Assembly (NCBI GenBank): GCA_038503075.1 | Contig: JBCAML010000004.1 | Coordinates: forward strand, 269,149-333,148 | Direction of reading: 5' to 3' | Source of the DNA: Gyromitra esculenta | Taxonomy: Eukaryota > Ascomycota > Pezizomycetes > Pezizales > Discinaceae | DNA length: 64,000 nucleotides | Shown: positions 34,841 to 47,087 of the stretch, in pieces | Layout of the letters: each line of letters begins with the position of its first letter | Position numbering within the stretch: position 1 is the first letter of the stretch | Made by a program: the position numbers and the translations under genes | Notes under the pieces: generated by a model | Told to the model about the DNA's origin: nothing | Databases searched by the model: none | What the model saw: the letters and a program-made list of their open reading frames with translations, nothing else

Positions 34841-36596
34841 ACACAAAGGAGGAAGTAAAAGGGGATAGAAGATTTCGATGAACAGCGATACTGAATGAAT
34901 ATTAAGAAAACCTAGACAGGGCATCGTCAGTGTATGGAAAGAAGGTAGGAGGCATAAATAATATTGAAACTTATAGAAGGGAGTGGTTCATGTATACGGA
35001 TATACTGGGGAACAAGCACTAAGTTTGGTGATGGGATACTGTAGGATAATTTCTATAGGGAATGGTAAGCATGTATGAAGGGCATTATATGGAGAGCAAG
35101 GAGGGCTAATAGGGCACAGAGAAAAACGGACTTGGATGAGAGAGGACTTACTTTAAAAGATTACTTCTCATGGATTAAGAACCGTGTAGCGTTTTTAGGA
35201 ATGCTGTGATATCCGATTTGGAGGCTTTATTGAATGTAGCTATTCTCTAATAGCCGTCAGTGGATGTGATGGCGTTTAATTATGAATACTGAGGGAAAGG
35301 TATCGTATTTCTTAGCTCTTGTTATCCGTAAGTCAGGAGCTAGTAATATTAAAAAAGCCGGGGGAGAAGGGAACGTTTCTCTGTTTGATACCCACGGGTA
35401 TACTATGTTGTTTGTCGATACCGCAGCCGTGTGGCAGATAATTGAAGAAGTAAATGTCGATAAGGGGGATTTAGATCTGGCAGAATGCTGTTGATGCTGT
35501 TGATGATAGACATAATTAGTGGAGATCTAGGAAGACCGGGGAAAAACTTATTGCGGGGAAAAGCGCAAATTTGCACGAAAAGGAACTATGTGCGAAGATC
35601 GTAAATGGCGAGATCCTAAAAAAAAAGCAGTCAGCGGCCGAGATTAAAAATAGATGAGCTCATGGGATGGAGTGAAGATGAAATTTCCGCGTGGACTTTT
35701 CTGGTGTGTAGTATTGTAGGGTGAAATGCTATCCCTAAACTCGAATCGATCTTGCAAGATTATAAAGTAGCATGAGATAAGAGGGGAAATGGAGAGAGTA
35801 AAGGAAGAAGAAAAAACTCCTACCTTGAAAATCGCGAATCATGAAGTACATGTCTCCGATGATCAAGCCACAGGTAAATGCCCCTTCACGATCCAACAGG
35901 CAGCGAAACTAAACCTTCACGCAGTGGCAATGTATATGGCCTTTGGACAGAGAAAATATGCTCCTCGGGTGGCGGTCTAACAAACCATTTGGCTATCAAA
36001 TGATAGTTACGCACTTTGAATCGTTAGAAACCACTTGGGAAACAAGGAGCAAGTCAAAAAGAAAAAGTTGAAGGAGAGGAAGTCATACAATCACGCGGGA
36101 CGGAAGAGAAAGAATCAATTGAATCAAATATAGTCGTGGGACAAAGCCGAACATACATGTATACAGAACATATATTGTCTTCGTATTTACCCTAGGTTTG
36201 AATTTTCGTTATTGAATAGCAGCGCTGCCCGCTGTTTGAATCAAGTATTATGTGTGAATAGAGAGTTAAAGAACAAATGTCGAGAGATCGTGGGCGTGAC
36301 TGTGGAGTGTTATGGAGGGTGAATTGACTTGGTTATGAAACCTCACGTACGTTCTCACCCGGCGTACTGCTCGGCGTAGTAGGGTTTTCTTTGGCCAGTG
36401 CAATATCAAAGTTTTTGCGTGACAACTGCGATTTGTAGAGCCAGAAACTGGTATATCGTGCTATCTCTGCATGCAACACACGCAACACAATAGTCCACAC
36501 ATGAACACGAACAAATCACTCTATCCTGCATCCTCACTCCTCCGCCTTCAAAACAAAAATCGCCCAACTCAGTTATAAACCACGGTTAAGCATCGT
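34841..36596. other. Repeat-flanked intergenic region with protein-like fragments
   Basis: About 1.75 kb before the 3' end of ALG10. Plus-strand stretches at 35282-35494, 35526-35655 and 35789-35980 look protein-like in composition but lie in different frames, have no ATG-to-stop continuity and match no family I know. They could be a decayed gene, unrecognised exons or chance. A TACATGTA palindrome lies at 36154-36161. Confidence 0.35.
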
Positions 36597-38561
36597 CTAC
36601 CACATAAACCTCTGCACCTTTCCTTTCTCGTTCTCCCACTCAAATCCCCAGTTCAAAAACACATATAAAACACCTGCATCAACCAGCACGAAGCCCGCAG
36701 TCTCTACCCATCTCCTCCACTCCCTATTAACCCATTCACCCTTCCCACCTTCTCCTAGTCTCTCCACATGCAATCGCCAGAGCACCCACCCAGCAATAAA
36801 ATACCGACCCTCCACCAGTCCTGCCCCAACCAACATCCCAACCACTGCCACTGTCCAGCCCCACACCCACACCACACTCACCACACCGCTCCTCCTCAAC
36901 CCATCATACACCGCCCAAATGCCCGCTATATACACTGGCGCAAGCAAATACCGCACCATCCAATGCGCCAAGATCGTGCGCCGGAACACATAGAACACGA
37001 AATGGCGATTATCCGCCAGCAGATACGGATGCAAGTATGTATTCCGCTTTATGGTGACCAGAACCACCCCAAGTGTCACTACCGTCTTCAGCAGTGTCCC
37101 CCAGTGGATCGTGACGGCGCTTTTGTTTCCGGGGGGTATCACGATAGCGCTTGGGAATCCTGGTGGTGGTTTTCGCGGGAAGCTCTTTCTGCGGCGGCGG
37201 ATGCGGGTTGGCCATGGGGGGCGGATGTACACGCCGACGTTGTCTGCCCAGAAGCGGTGGACGAATTGGGGGGAGACGAGGAGAGGCCATGATGTGCAGA
37301 GGGTGAAAAGAGTGAAGTAATATAGTTGCGGGATGTGGAGGGTTGGCTGGTGGGCGGATTTATCGCCGAGGACGATAGAGAAGTCGTTCCAGATTATAAA
37401 GACGGCAAAGGAAGATAAGACGAGAAAATAAGGGGCGGTAGAAGTTATGAATGGGAGAGGGTGGCGGAGAAGGGTTAGGAGGAGAGAGACGGGAGTGGAG
37501 AAGAGAAAATCTTCACGGGTGTTAGTGGTAATCGCGATAACGATGAATGATAGGGGGAGAAACGCACCTTGAGCGGTAACTTCTTCAGTGAAAACAGGAT
37601 TCCAGATCCTGATCTTGCGTACCATGTCTAGAACCTTTTCCCACGCTTTACCGAGTTCGCCATTATTCATTTTCCCACTGGATTTGACGTCAATTGTCCA
37701 CGGTCCGTCCTGTACCTCCTCCAGTATTTCCTCCCTTTTCGGCTCCACGACCACTGGGGCATTCGTGCTGACACTTGGATTTGCAGTCCTACCCTTCTTT
37801 CTCTTTCTCTTCCCCATCGGCGACGACGTTGGTGTTATCTGTGGTACAACAACCTCTTCCTTCACAATCTTCAGCACCTCGACCACCTCCTCCGTCTCCT
37901 CCGGTCCCTGTGCAAGTTCCAGCGCCCTAACACCCTCCAACGCCATAAGAAATGCCGTCCACAAAACATTCGTTTGGCGAAACCACAATCCCCCCCAGCT
38001 TGCCGCAGCACTGCACCAGGTTCGCCCTTGCAACCAAAACATGTAACTGGCGAGGACGAAAATTGTCGAGTACACATCCGTATAATACATTCCACCGAAA
38101 AAGAACAACAGCGGGAAGAGCGCCATGTTGACCGCCGTGTGTGCTGCCGCTGCCTGCGACGATGGCGAAGAGCGCTCATGGGGGTGTAGCAGAAGGAGGA
38201 TATGGTAGATGATTATGGGCAGGACCAGCGCGATGCCGATGGCATTGAGAGAACGGAGGAGAGAAGGGCTGCATGTCGAGATAAGCGAGAGGGGGTAAGA
38301 GAGCAGGTACAATCCAGGCGGGGTGGTGAGTTTTGGGTCCCAGAGGTGAAAGGTATTGGTGCAGTAGAGTTGGGCCTGGGGGATATGGAAGACTTCGTCC
38401 TACGGTCCACGTTAGTATACAGGGAACTGGATAGCAGGGATAGGGACTGATTGTTCGGGGGAACAAACAAGATATGGCTCTGGGACATAGAAATTGACGA
38501 GACTGGAGACAATTGCAGTCGCGGCGGCGAGCAGAGAGAGACGGGGGACGAGGGGGTGCAT
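36597..38561 (-). CDS. ALG10: Dol-P-Glc:Glc2Man9GlcNAc2-PP-Dol alpha-1,2-glucosyltransferase (one intron)
   Basis: Exon 1 (38561-38469) codes for 31 residues; a 69-nt intron (GTTTGT donor, TATACTAAC branch, TAG acceptor, phase 0) leads to exon 2 (38399-36597), for 631 residues. Alg10/Die2 adds the last glucose to the lipid-linked N-glycan precursor in the ER lumen, using dolichyl-phosphate-glucose. The N-terminus spans the first membrane segment and VPEPYL/DEVFHIPQAQLYC, the conserved lumenal motif split by the intron. Further signatures are DPKLTTPPGLYLLSYPL, LWFRQTNVLW (about 169-178) and HPYLLADNRHFVFYVFRR near the C-terminal third. Around ten hydrophobic segments are visible. A charged, Lys/Arg- and Glu-rich loop at about 190-280 is not part of the family core, but such cytosolic insertions occur in fungi. 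The ATG at 38561 is the only one placing the N-terminal segment correctly. Confidence 0.95.
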
Positions 38562-41500
38562 CGTGAATGCGCCCTTGCAAAGATTTGGCTGGACACACGA
38601 CACGCTGTTGCGATGGTTGTGTTGGAGTTGAGCCGCCCCGAGCCGCAGCCAATGAGCACGGCAGCAAATCCTTCATCGGAGATCACTCGGAATGCCTCGG
38701 GGATCGTCGCTGAGGCTGGTGTTAAAGGGGCTGAGAGGACAATTGAAGCATTTATAGACATTGGCTCTGAGTGCTGTGAAAGAAGTCGATATGTTGTCTT
38801 CCTCTTGTCCGAGATTCTTAACCCTAACCCTTTCCTTTTTGTTCCTATAGAATCGATGTTTTGATTAAATCAGTGTGCCTCACCAGGTATGCTACACGGT
38901 CACAAGAAACCAGTACAAATAAGAATAACCTTTTGGAGTATTATTTGAATAGGAGTGTATTATTGAAGTAAATTCGTCTGTAGCAGTAACTTCAAATCTA
39001 AGGGCAACCAACTACTGCTGGGCACCAAACGGCCGAATAATGAAATCTCCAAAAGCCATGCTTAAGCTCAAGAGAAGGAAGTAAGTCCATTCGATGAACC
39101 TAAACCGAAGCCAATTGTCTGAACGGTAGCCCTGAGAGCTGTGAATTCGCTGAGATGCGCTTCCTTGGGGTTAGTTCAGACTTAGCTATTAGCATAATGT
39201 ACTTAGGACGCTAGAAAGCCTCTTATTCGAGTCTCGGATTAGAGAAGTATGAGTGAGTGATTCCTTATTTCTTAGAGAAGGAGAGTTTCGGTTTTGCTTC
39301 TGTATTGTGGGAGATTTTTGATGGAGGAGGTTTGCTAGGGTAATGTCACTGAGATGACTACATACTTAGGGCGGAGATCCCGAACTAAGAAAGGGGATAC
39401 CAATGCTCTATTACGTGATGTTGGTTAACGTGAGGGATAGAATCATTGGTACATGACATTGTATGGTAACTCGTGAGTGTATACTTAGTTTTTAGACAAT
39501 CGCGCGAGCATCACTGCATCTCATGTGAAAAAATAATAATAAGGTACATATATCTACATGATGAACTACGCGCCGAACCTCCTCTCCAGCAGGCACACGC
39601 AGGACTACGCGTAGATACTCCGACCGCGTCTAATAGTCAGTATTCCGGCAGCGACTATTTCCTTAGAGTTACCTCCCGGATGAAACTTATTGAAATTTGA
39701 AGAACTGGTGATATGCTGTGGTTTGGCAATTGGAACTTGTGTTCTCCCGAAAGAAGCTTGATAGACTCCTCCCCCAGACATGTTTAGATTCATGAGTATA
39801 AGCTCTGTTAGGTCTAGTAGCTATAGTCGCATTAGTCAGTTGATGCTAGTGATATCCTGATCCGAGACTAAGGGAAGACTCTCAAAGTCTACACTAATTG
39901 CATCGCACACTTCAGCTGTCGTGGCTACATATATCGGTGGAAGAGTTTTCATATCTAGCCCGTAGTTGATTCAAGGTAGAATTCGTTCACTATATGCATA
40001 ATCTGTGCTATCTCTTGACATAGAATCCTCGATTTGCATATACAGCTTTGCTGCTGTTAGCAGAGCAGTCAAAGCTTATCTTAGACTTACGCTCTTCCAA
40101 AGGTGCAGTTCCGTATTTGGAGTGATTTCTATGGTAACTAAGATAGGCTGTGTGACGCGCAGTAGATACATGTATCTGCATGTATGTAACTCGGAGCTTG
40201 GCACGACTGGTTGAGCGAGTGGTATCTGCTCCAACTAGAATACAATCACAGGTGGGCATTACACCGAAACATTTCATCATGTTCTGTGCCGGCGCTGTGG
40301 TTGTGGAATGATCCTAAGTTTTATTGAGAGGTTCGCAAAGCGCGCAAGCTATCTAGTCCGGAAATTTTCTCGTTAGATAGTGTTTCCGATTAATTGACTG
40401 AAGGATACGTGGACAATTGACTTTATTAGGAATTTTGGATGTGCTGGTGCAGTTGCTCTGGATATGGATCATGATAAGTGTTGTTTCTGGACCAATCATC
40501 TGTAGGGGAATGTAGGTGATTAGTGACCGGGGGGGGTGTTGCTTGATAGTAATTTGCTGATATAAAAGAATCTGAGGATATATTTGGGGATTTAGATATC
40601 GGTTTTTGGTGTGGGAAATAGCTATACGATCATATATGGTAGGGGGTTTACAAAAGTAGAAGGAGCCACGGCTGTTGGATCCGGATTGTGCAGTTTTCCG
40701 ATCTGAGCTGCCGGTCACTTATAGTTTATATCTCGAGAATTGTATTAATATAACCAACTTGTGAAATTATAGGCCTTTCACTTCCCAAAGATGCTGTTAA
40801 CGCATGCATATGCGCATTACAGATCATATTACTAAAGACGAAATTTTTTATCGCTATATAGTGTGTGTATTTAAAAGTACCGAGAGTAAAATAATCCTTC
40901 AAGACTACGTGTGCTAACATCGTATTAGGAACCTAATTTCGTCTAGTAACTTGTTATGATAGGGAGAATCATTATGTGATTCTCTGGTTCGAAAACATCT
41001 GTGTAAACCCGGGATAATACATGTAGTTACGGCTCAAGGTACCTGTAATCATCTTGATCATGATCCTTGATCATGAGAGACCGATTCTCCAGCCTTTGAA
41101 ATAAAGCCACCGTTCTTTAAAGATCGGCGAGGAGCAATGTCTCATCAGACAAACGTGTCACTGTCGGTCGACGTACCTGCCAGCGGGAGAGATCAGTGAT
41201 CCCTCTTCAAGAGGTTTCATCATAAACTGCCGGTGCTGCCTAAACCTGACTGAATTTGAAACATCAGCTGTCTTAGAATTATGCCGGCGAAAACACAGTA
41301 GCGTTCTAGTGATATGTATCACTGGCCCGGCACATTTGTATTACCTTTCCAACCTTAACCTAGGAGATGCCACATGGATTAGTCGTCGTTGGAAAAAAAA
41401 AGGGCATGGTCAATGGCTGTCCTATAGTTAAGCTGGGATTTATGCTCATAGAACATTGTCTTAGGTCAGTTTTTCTCTCTCTAGGTAATGGGTTAATACA

Positions 41501-41762
41501 ACAGAAAATATTCCTAGGGTAGACCAGCATAGCCCAGGGTTTTGCTTCATGAAACAAAGGGAGTAGGGTGGTGCGTTGAGCATGGGGAATGCTAGTGACA
41601 CTTTGTATACCACGCGCGTATACCAGGAACCGCCTCGCAGCGCGTAAAGTAGGCCGGGTAATGAAATCCTCGGCACAGACAACGCGTCTTCCCCACGATA
41701 TCATTACCCCAAATTCCCACCCACATATGAAGCCCGGTTTTTGAACACCAAGCTAGTAATAA
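38562..41762. other. Intergenic region between divergent ALG10 and PSF2
   Basis: About 3.2 kb with the two promoters at its ends. A telobox-like motif lies at 38818-38830, and TACATGTA palindromes lie at 40167 and 41018. A direct repeat of TTGATCATGA occurs near 41055-41076. Open frames of 60-120 codons (for example minus 40353-40718 and 41360-41704) show no family resemblance. I see no RNA gene. Confidence 0.4.
38818..38830 (-). promoter_or_regulatory. Telobox-like motif upstream of ALG10
   Basis: TTAACCCTAACCC (two telomere-type units) lies about 260 bases upstream of the ALG10 start. Binding by a Tbf1-type factor would be the usual explanation in ascomycetes, but this is inference. Confidence 0.35.
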
Positions 41763-42484
41763 ATGGCAAGTTCAACAGTTCTCCCCGGTACAGGCCCACT
41801 TACGCCTTCCGAAGTTGCTTTCCTCTGTGAATCTCAACTTATAACCATCATTCCTCGGCAGCGCCTTGACCGTCTCAACCTGATTGGTGTTAGTCCTGTT
41901 CTCATTCTTCTAGAAAAAATCTCAACTAACACGCACAGGGCTCTATACCGCCCTTCCATCCTCCTCAAAGAGCCACAGTCCCTCTCTGGCTTGCAGTTCT
42001 TTTGAAGCGGCAGAGACGGTGTAACATCATTCCGCCTACATGGCTAACAGCCGCTTACCTTGAAGCCGTCCTTAAAACCGAAAACGAGAATCCTAAGTTC
42101 TCCTCCGACCTCCCTTTCCGCTGGCTTGAGACTGCAGAAATGCTCCTTGACGCATGTCCAGACGATCTCTCATCAGGTGACGCAGGTGGAGGAAGCCAAG
42201 ATCTGCGAGTGATATTGCGAGGCCTGCGAGAGATACGGCAGACAAAAGCGAGAGAGGGATTGAAAGGCTTGGAGTCAACGTATCTGCATATGAACAATAT
42301 TGGATTACTAGAAATTACAGAACTAAGAGGGTTCGCGAAGGGGGTCGTAGATAATCTGAGAAAGATTGGGTCATCGAGGGAGGAGGCGAGGAGAGATAGG
42401 GAAGAACAGGAAGAGGAGGTTGGGGGAAGATATAGAGGAAGTGCAAGTGTGGAGATGGATGAAGATGACGACGATGAGCTTTGA
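41763..42484 (+). CDS. PSF2: GINS complex subunit Psf2 (one intron)
   Basis: Exons 41763-41888 and 41939-42484 are separated by a 50-nt intron (GTTAGT donor, CTAAC branch, CAG acceptor, phase 0) and encode 223 residues. Psf2 is one of four GINS subunits; GINS joins Cdc45 and MCM to form the active replicative helicase in the nucleus. [19 protein letters not shown] and RLDRLNLIG are the N-terminal signature, followed after the intron by [35 protein letters not shown] and [14 protein letters not shown]. The helical core ends near [16 protein letters not shown]. The last ~40 residues are charged and end in a run of Asp/Glu, a common variable tail in fungal Psf2. Splicing is needed: the unspliced frame ends soon after the intron. 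ORC4 in the same window acts earlier in replication, but 13 kb apart with no sign of linkage. Confidence 0.95.
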
Positions 42485-45400
42485 CGGCGTCTGAATTAGA
42501 GAGTGAGTTTCGACCTGCTTGCGGATGGGATAGTGCTGTGATGCCGTTGTATAAACAATCTTCAGCCAGCGATAATATTGGCTGTATTTATTCGACCTTT
42601 CTTGTCGATCCGCACCCCCCCCATTGTCATTTTCCGCACTTGAATGAAAAGAGCTAATTTAGTCGTAAACTCACCTGGATCAAATAGTTCCCTGTACTTT
42701 GCTCCCCCTAACACTTTTGTGGAATTGTAGCCTTGACCTAACTCTATTACCTATCAGATCGCAATGCCAATCGCTCGAACAAAGAAAAAACTATGCTTAA
42801 AATTAAAAGTTATTATAAATAGCGTCACAATACGTATACAAATCACTCAAGTCTCAAAATTAATATGTTCATGTACCCCCCTCCAAAACATACTATCAAA
42901 ACATTGCCAATCCAAGGGCATAAAGTAAACTTTGTCTGTTTGCCTGTCTTTATATGATGGGAAACACTCTGTTACACTTGGTACCTTGTTCCCGCTATAA
43001 TGTCCTGAGGTTTGATTAAAACTTATCCTATCTTTCCAGCGTCCTGAGTGTAAAAGTTATATCGTGCAAATCAAACTGCAAGTAAATGGAAGCGCCACTT
43101 GTGAAATTTCCCAAAAATGAAACTATCTAGCTCTCTGGTGAGGATTTATCCATAGTGATTAAGTAGGAGCTTGTGGTGCTGTGAAGCGCGTCTTCTATAT
43201 GGCTGGGTGGTTTTTCCTACACCAATCTTGGCTACTCATCAAAACGATATATGTTTGTCTTCCTAACGATTATAAATGAGGCTTCAAAGTGTCTGTCACC
43301 TTCTAACGGATGATTGCTGCATCAACTACCACTGTAATCGCTCTGAGAGACATTGCCGTCAAAACTTGCTATGAACAGAAGACTCCATCCTCCCATACTA
43401 AAAGAAACGTATAGTACTTCACAGCCTCCAAGTTAAGCTTTAGACCTAAGTAATTTTGCCCGGCACTGCACGTGTGCGAAGCTTGTACATCCCATCTTCA
43501 AATATATCCTTCTTGAAATCGTCCTGTGTATCAGCGAGTTAGCAATTGATTTCGGCGCGGATAAAATTTTAGAACGATAAAGAGAAATAATAGGGATAGT
43601 ATCGAAATCTCCCACCGGTGATAATACGCAATGTCTTAGAAACGACAAAAATTCTTCTCGCTTGATAAAGATGTGAAAAGTGTCTCGAGCTCGAATATTC
43701 TGATCTGTAGCCTATTCCTCTGGGTGCCTTTGTAGCTACACAAGTGTCTTATATTCAACAATTAGGTGATTTGGCGAGTGTTTCTGCTGGAAGAAGATAA
43801 CGACTTTAGTCTATGATATGGCTATATATTAGTGACAATACAACTCAGCACCGAAGGACCAAACCATAAGTCTCAAAAAGTGATACTATGTCTCTACCAA
43901 CGCCTAAGCGGTTATTATAACTTCAATTCATCGGTTCTAGCGAAGCTAGACATTTAGTCACAAAGCTGACGGGTTGAATAGCCAGAAATATATTCGTCCT
44001 TTGTTCTTCATCTCAATGAAGAATTCTTTGTGCTGCCGATCCTAACTTCTAGTCGTACAAAATCATCTCCTGCTCAAACTGTCACACGTTAGTTCTTCTT
44101 AGGCAGCATTACTATTAGATGTATTGGATGAGCCTTATCACTGCAATCTAAAAGGTAGCCAAGCCGAGAACCCGAACATCTGGGCTTCTGTAGTTCAGTT
44201 GAGTCCCCAGCGATTGCCCATCAGAGTATGCGTCTTTGCTGATTCTGATTGGTTGTAATATTGCCGTCAACTCCACCTTGATCTAAACAATAGCAAGCTA
44301 AAGATAAATACTCTGAACTCCTAATAGCCGCATTCATGCTTAGCCATTTTCGCATCGATGGTAGTTAATATTATCAATACTTATAAAGTGCATTATGGTA
44401 TGCTAGCTGGGCGATATGGATGCTGGGGTAGCCATAAACTCTTCTGTTCTGACACGATCTTTTGCCAACTACGCGCAAGCTGGAGCGGCCCCGAGGCACG
44501 CTCAGCTCAGAGACGGTAATATGTAAATGGATAATAAACAGGAAATCGTTAGCACTCGTAAACGGAATAGGCCCGTCATTGCATATGTAGGTGTTAATTT
44601 AGGATGAGTGACTTTGGCTTTGACTATCGTCTCTAGAAGTATTGTCGAGCAACGGAAAAGTCTGTATCCAAACTACTTTAAAAGATACAAGCAGCGTCCT
44701 CTTGGAGGTACTGTAGCTATAACAGTTAGTAAGATATCCTCAGTATCAAATACTTAGATAGGGTTTATCTTGGCACAGCGGTGGAGCAGCCCGCGTCCAT
44801 TAGTGGAATGGAGTGAATTCCATCTAGACTGTGTAATACGAATATTTTGTACATATCGCGATAGTGCCCGTTAGTGATCTAGTTTCTGATTTCAATTTGT
44901 CGGCAGTAAGCAATGTACCCTTAGTCTTCTCGATTTGTCGAAAGTGAATATAATGTAAATAATGACATTCATAGCCAATGCAGTTCAGACACGATATCTG
45001 ACGGTCAATGACCCCGTTTCTCATTTCGAACCCTGGAAGTTAGCGATGCGTTTTTGGACACTGCCTGACGATTCAGTGGATGATGAATCCTGAAGGTTTT
45101 GCGAATGGAAGAAGGAAGTTAACGGGGTAGAGATTGCGGATGAGCCGTAGTGAAATGTGAGAGACGGTATAATAGGGAAGGATGGAATGATGCGAGGATG
45201 AAAGTGATGTGGGGCGAGAGTAGATGGAATATCAGTGATCGAGGAGTGATGGCTAAGTAAGGAATTAGCAGGATGAATGACGATCAAGAACTGTGAGGAA
45301 GGATTAGCTAATTGAATGAATAGTGATAGAGGACGAAATGGATGACGGTGAAGATTGGTGAAGGTTGATGGAATGAATGGAATGAAAGAGATGGAGGGAT

Positions 45401-47087
45401 GGAGAGATGGAAGGTTCGACGGAAAGATGGATGTCGTTGGAGAGGAAACAGAGAAGACAAGCTCTGAGAACCACACTGAACCACCCAACACGCCATTCAA
45501 TCGCTCAACCATCCGAGCAAACACTGGACCATCCACATATGCTATCTCCACCATCTAAACCAACACCAACCATCCCCGCCCAGACAAACCGACAGACACA
45601 CAGCCGAGTGATTCACGGTGACTGCGATACAGGCGTTGCCACAAGCATTCGAAAAGCAACCATGCAGGTCCGGCCGCCACAGTGTCTCGGAGGGTTTGGT
45701 TGCAACGGTAGGTGTTGTTTTAGAAAAGTGCAGGTGCGCATTCATTCGAGGACACTTGTTTATTTACTACGTGTGTTTGTCGATACTTAGCGTTGAGTGG
45801 GCTACATGGGTTTATTTATTTACTCGTTCAGCACTTGGCATGCTGCAAGTATCGCCATTGGACAGCGAGTGATTGGGGTTTATTTGCATGTATTTAGCTA
45901 GTTGCTGATTCGACAGCGTAGGTGATTGGAGATGGCGATGGAGCTGAATGCTATACACTGCCTCTAGCTGCGCACCGAGGGCACCGAGGCTGGGCAACGT
46001 ATGGTATGGTATGGTCGTTTCTGATTTGTGCAAAATAAACACAGTTAGTACAGATGCGATGGACCGCATACGCCGGTATAGAGCACATGTACCACGGAGG
46101 CACAGCGAATGCCCCCCAGCAGTTCGCACCCAGGGCACCCCGATTGTCCACCAGACGGAACCCACTGCGAGCTGCATAGCAGCAGCTTTTATCGCGAGCT
46201 GTAGAGTAACTACATGGACACAGGCATTGATCCCGACACAGCTTTCGTGTCTTGGCACCAGGCGAACAATCGCCCCGCATGGCTGGACCAGCGATGCCCA
46301 GAGTCCCCGACATGCAATTCGGGCCTGGACATGATATATCTGCAATCGAGTTGCAAACACCGCTGTGTCGTGCATTGCGGTGATTGTGGAGCAGCCCAGC
46401 GCTGCTAGCTACACGGCGCTCTGCCCTATCGCCTGTGGAGGAGTAGCAACTCCATGTAGATATTTCCAACAGCATCCAGGCTGAAACGCGTTCCCTTGTA
46501 GTCGGGCCAGTCAGAGTCTGTGCTGGCAGTGGAGAGGGGAGCTGTGCCGTGTAGCTGTAACGGACAGAGACGGAGAGTTGTGATTCTCGTCGGTTTGAGG
46601 ATCTGAGGAAGCTGCGAATTAGGGTGAGGGCAGGATTGAGGGCCGGCAGCAGAATGAACAGGATGGCGCTGTATCTCTGCAGGAGGGCCGGCAGCTATTT
46701 GGAAAACCAGAGCCACCGCCGCCGCCATGGCTGTATACAGTTGCATGCATGTGGAGTGGACAGACACGGGGTGGGGGTGCTCTGCCCTTGCCCTACAGCG
46801 TTGCTCTCCCAAAGTCTGCCATCCCCAGCGCTCAACGTCCCCCCCGCGCTCCGAGCCCCCTCTGCCCGCTCTCTGCTCCCTCGCCGCCCGCCCTCCGCTG
46901 CCTTGCAATTCTGCACCCTCCGCTGCCTCGCCCGTGTCCCCGCAGCCGAATGACATCCTCCACACCCCCAAACTGACGCGACGCCACAGCGGACCTACCT
47001 CCACCACTGCTCGCCCACCCCCCTCCACCACTGCCGCTGCTACAACTACCGTCGCGCAGTCTCCCGCCCCTCGATCCCCCCGCCCAC
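42485..47087. other. Gene-poor region upstream of the AT-hook gene
   Basis: About 4.6 kb. The left part (to about 45000) is AT-rich with no visible gene. At 45021-45554 the plus strand is purine-rich with GGATG/GAATG-type runs, which keeps the minus strand open for 177 Ser/Pro/Phe-rich codons; I regard this as low complexity. From about 46000 to 47087 the DNA is GC- and C-rich, so several long overlapping frames stay open on both strands (for example minus 46426-47286). None has a recognisable domain. The last part is the AT-hook gene's leader and promoter. A short GTATG run lies near 46000-46016. Confidence 0.4.

Noticed and set aside
34374..34844. 156-codon minus-strand frame
   Set aside because: Created by the 105-bp minisatellite; the translation is repetitive Phe/Leu/Pro without domain.
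45021..45554. 177-codon minus-strand frame, Ser/Pro/Phe-rich
   Set aside because: Arises from a purine-rich low-complexity plus strand that lacks minus-strand stops.
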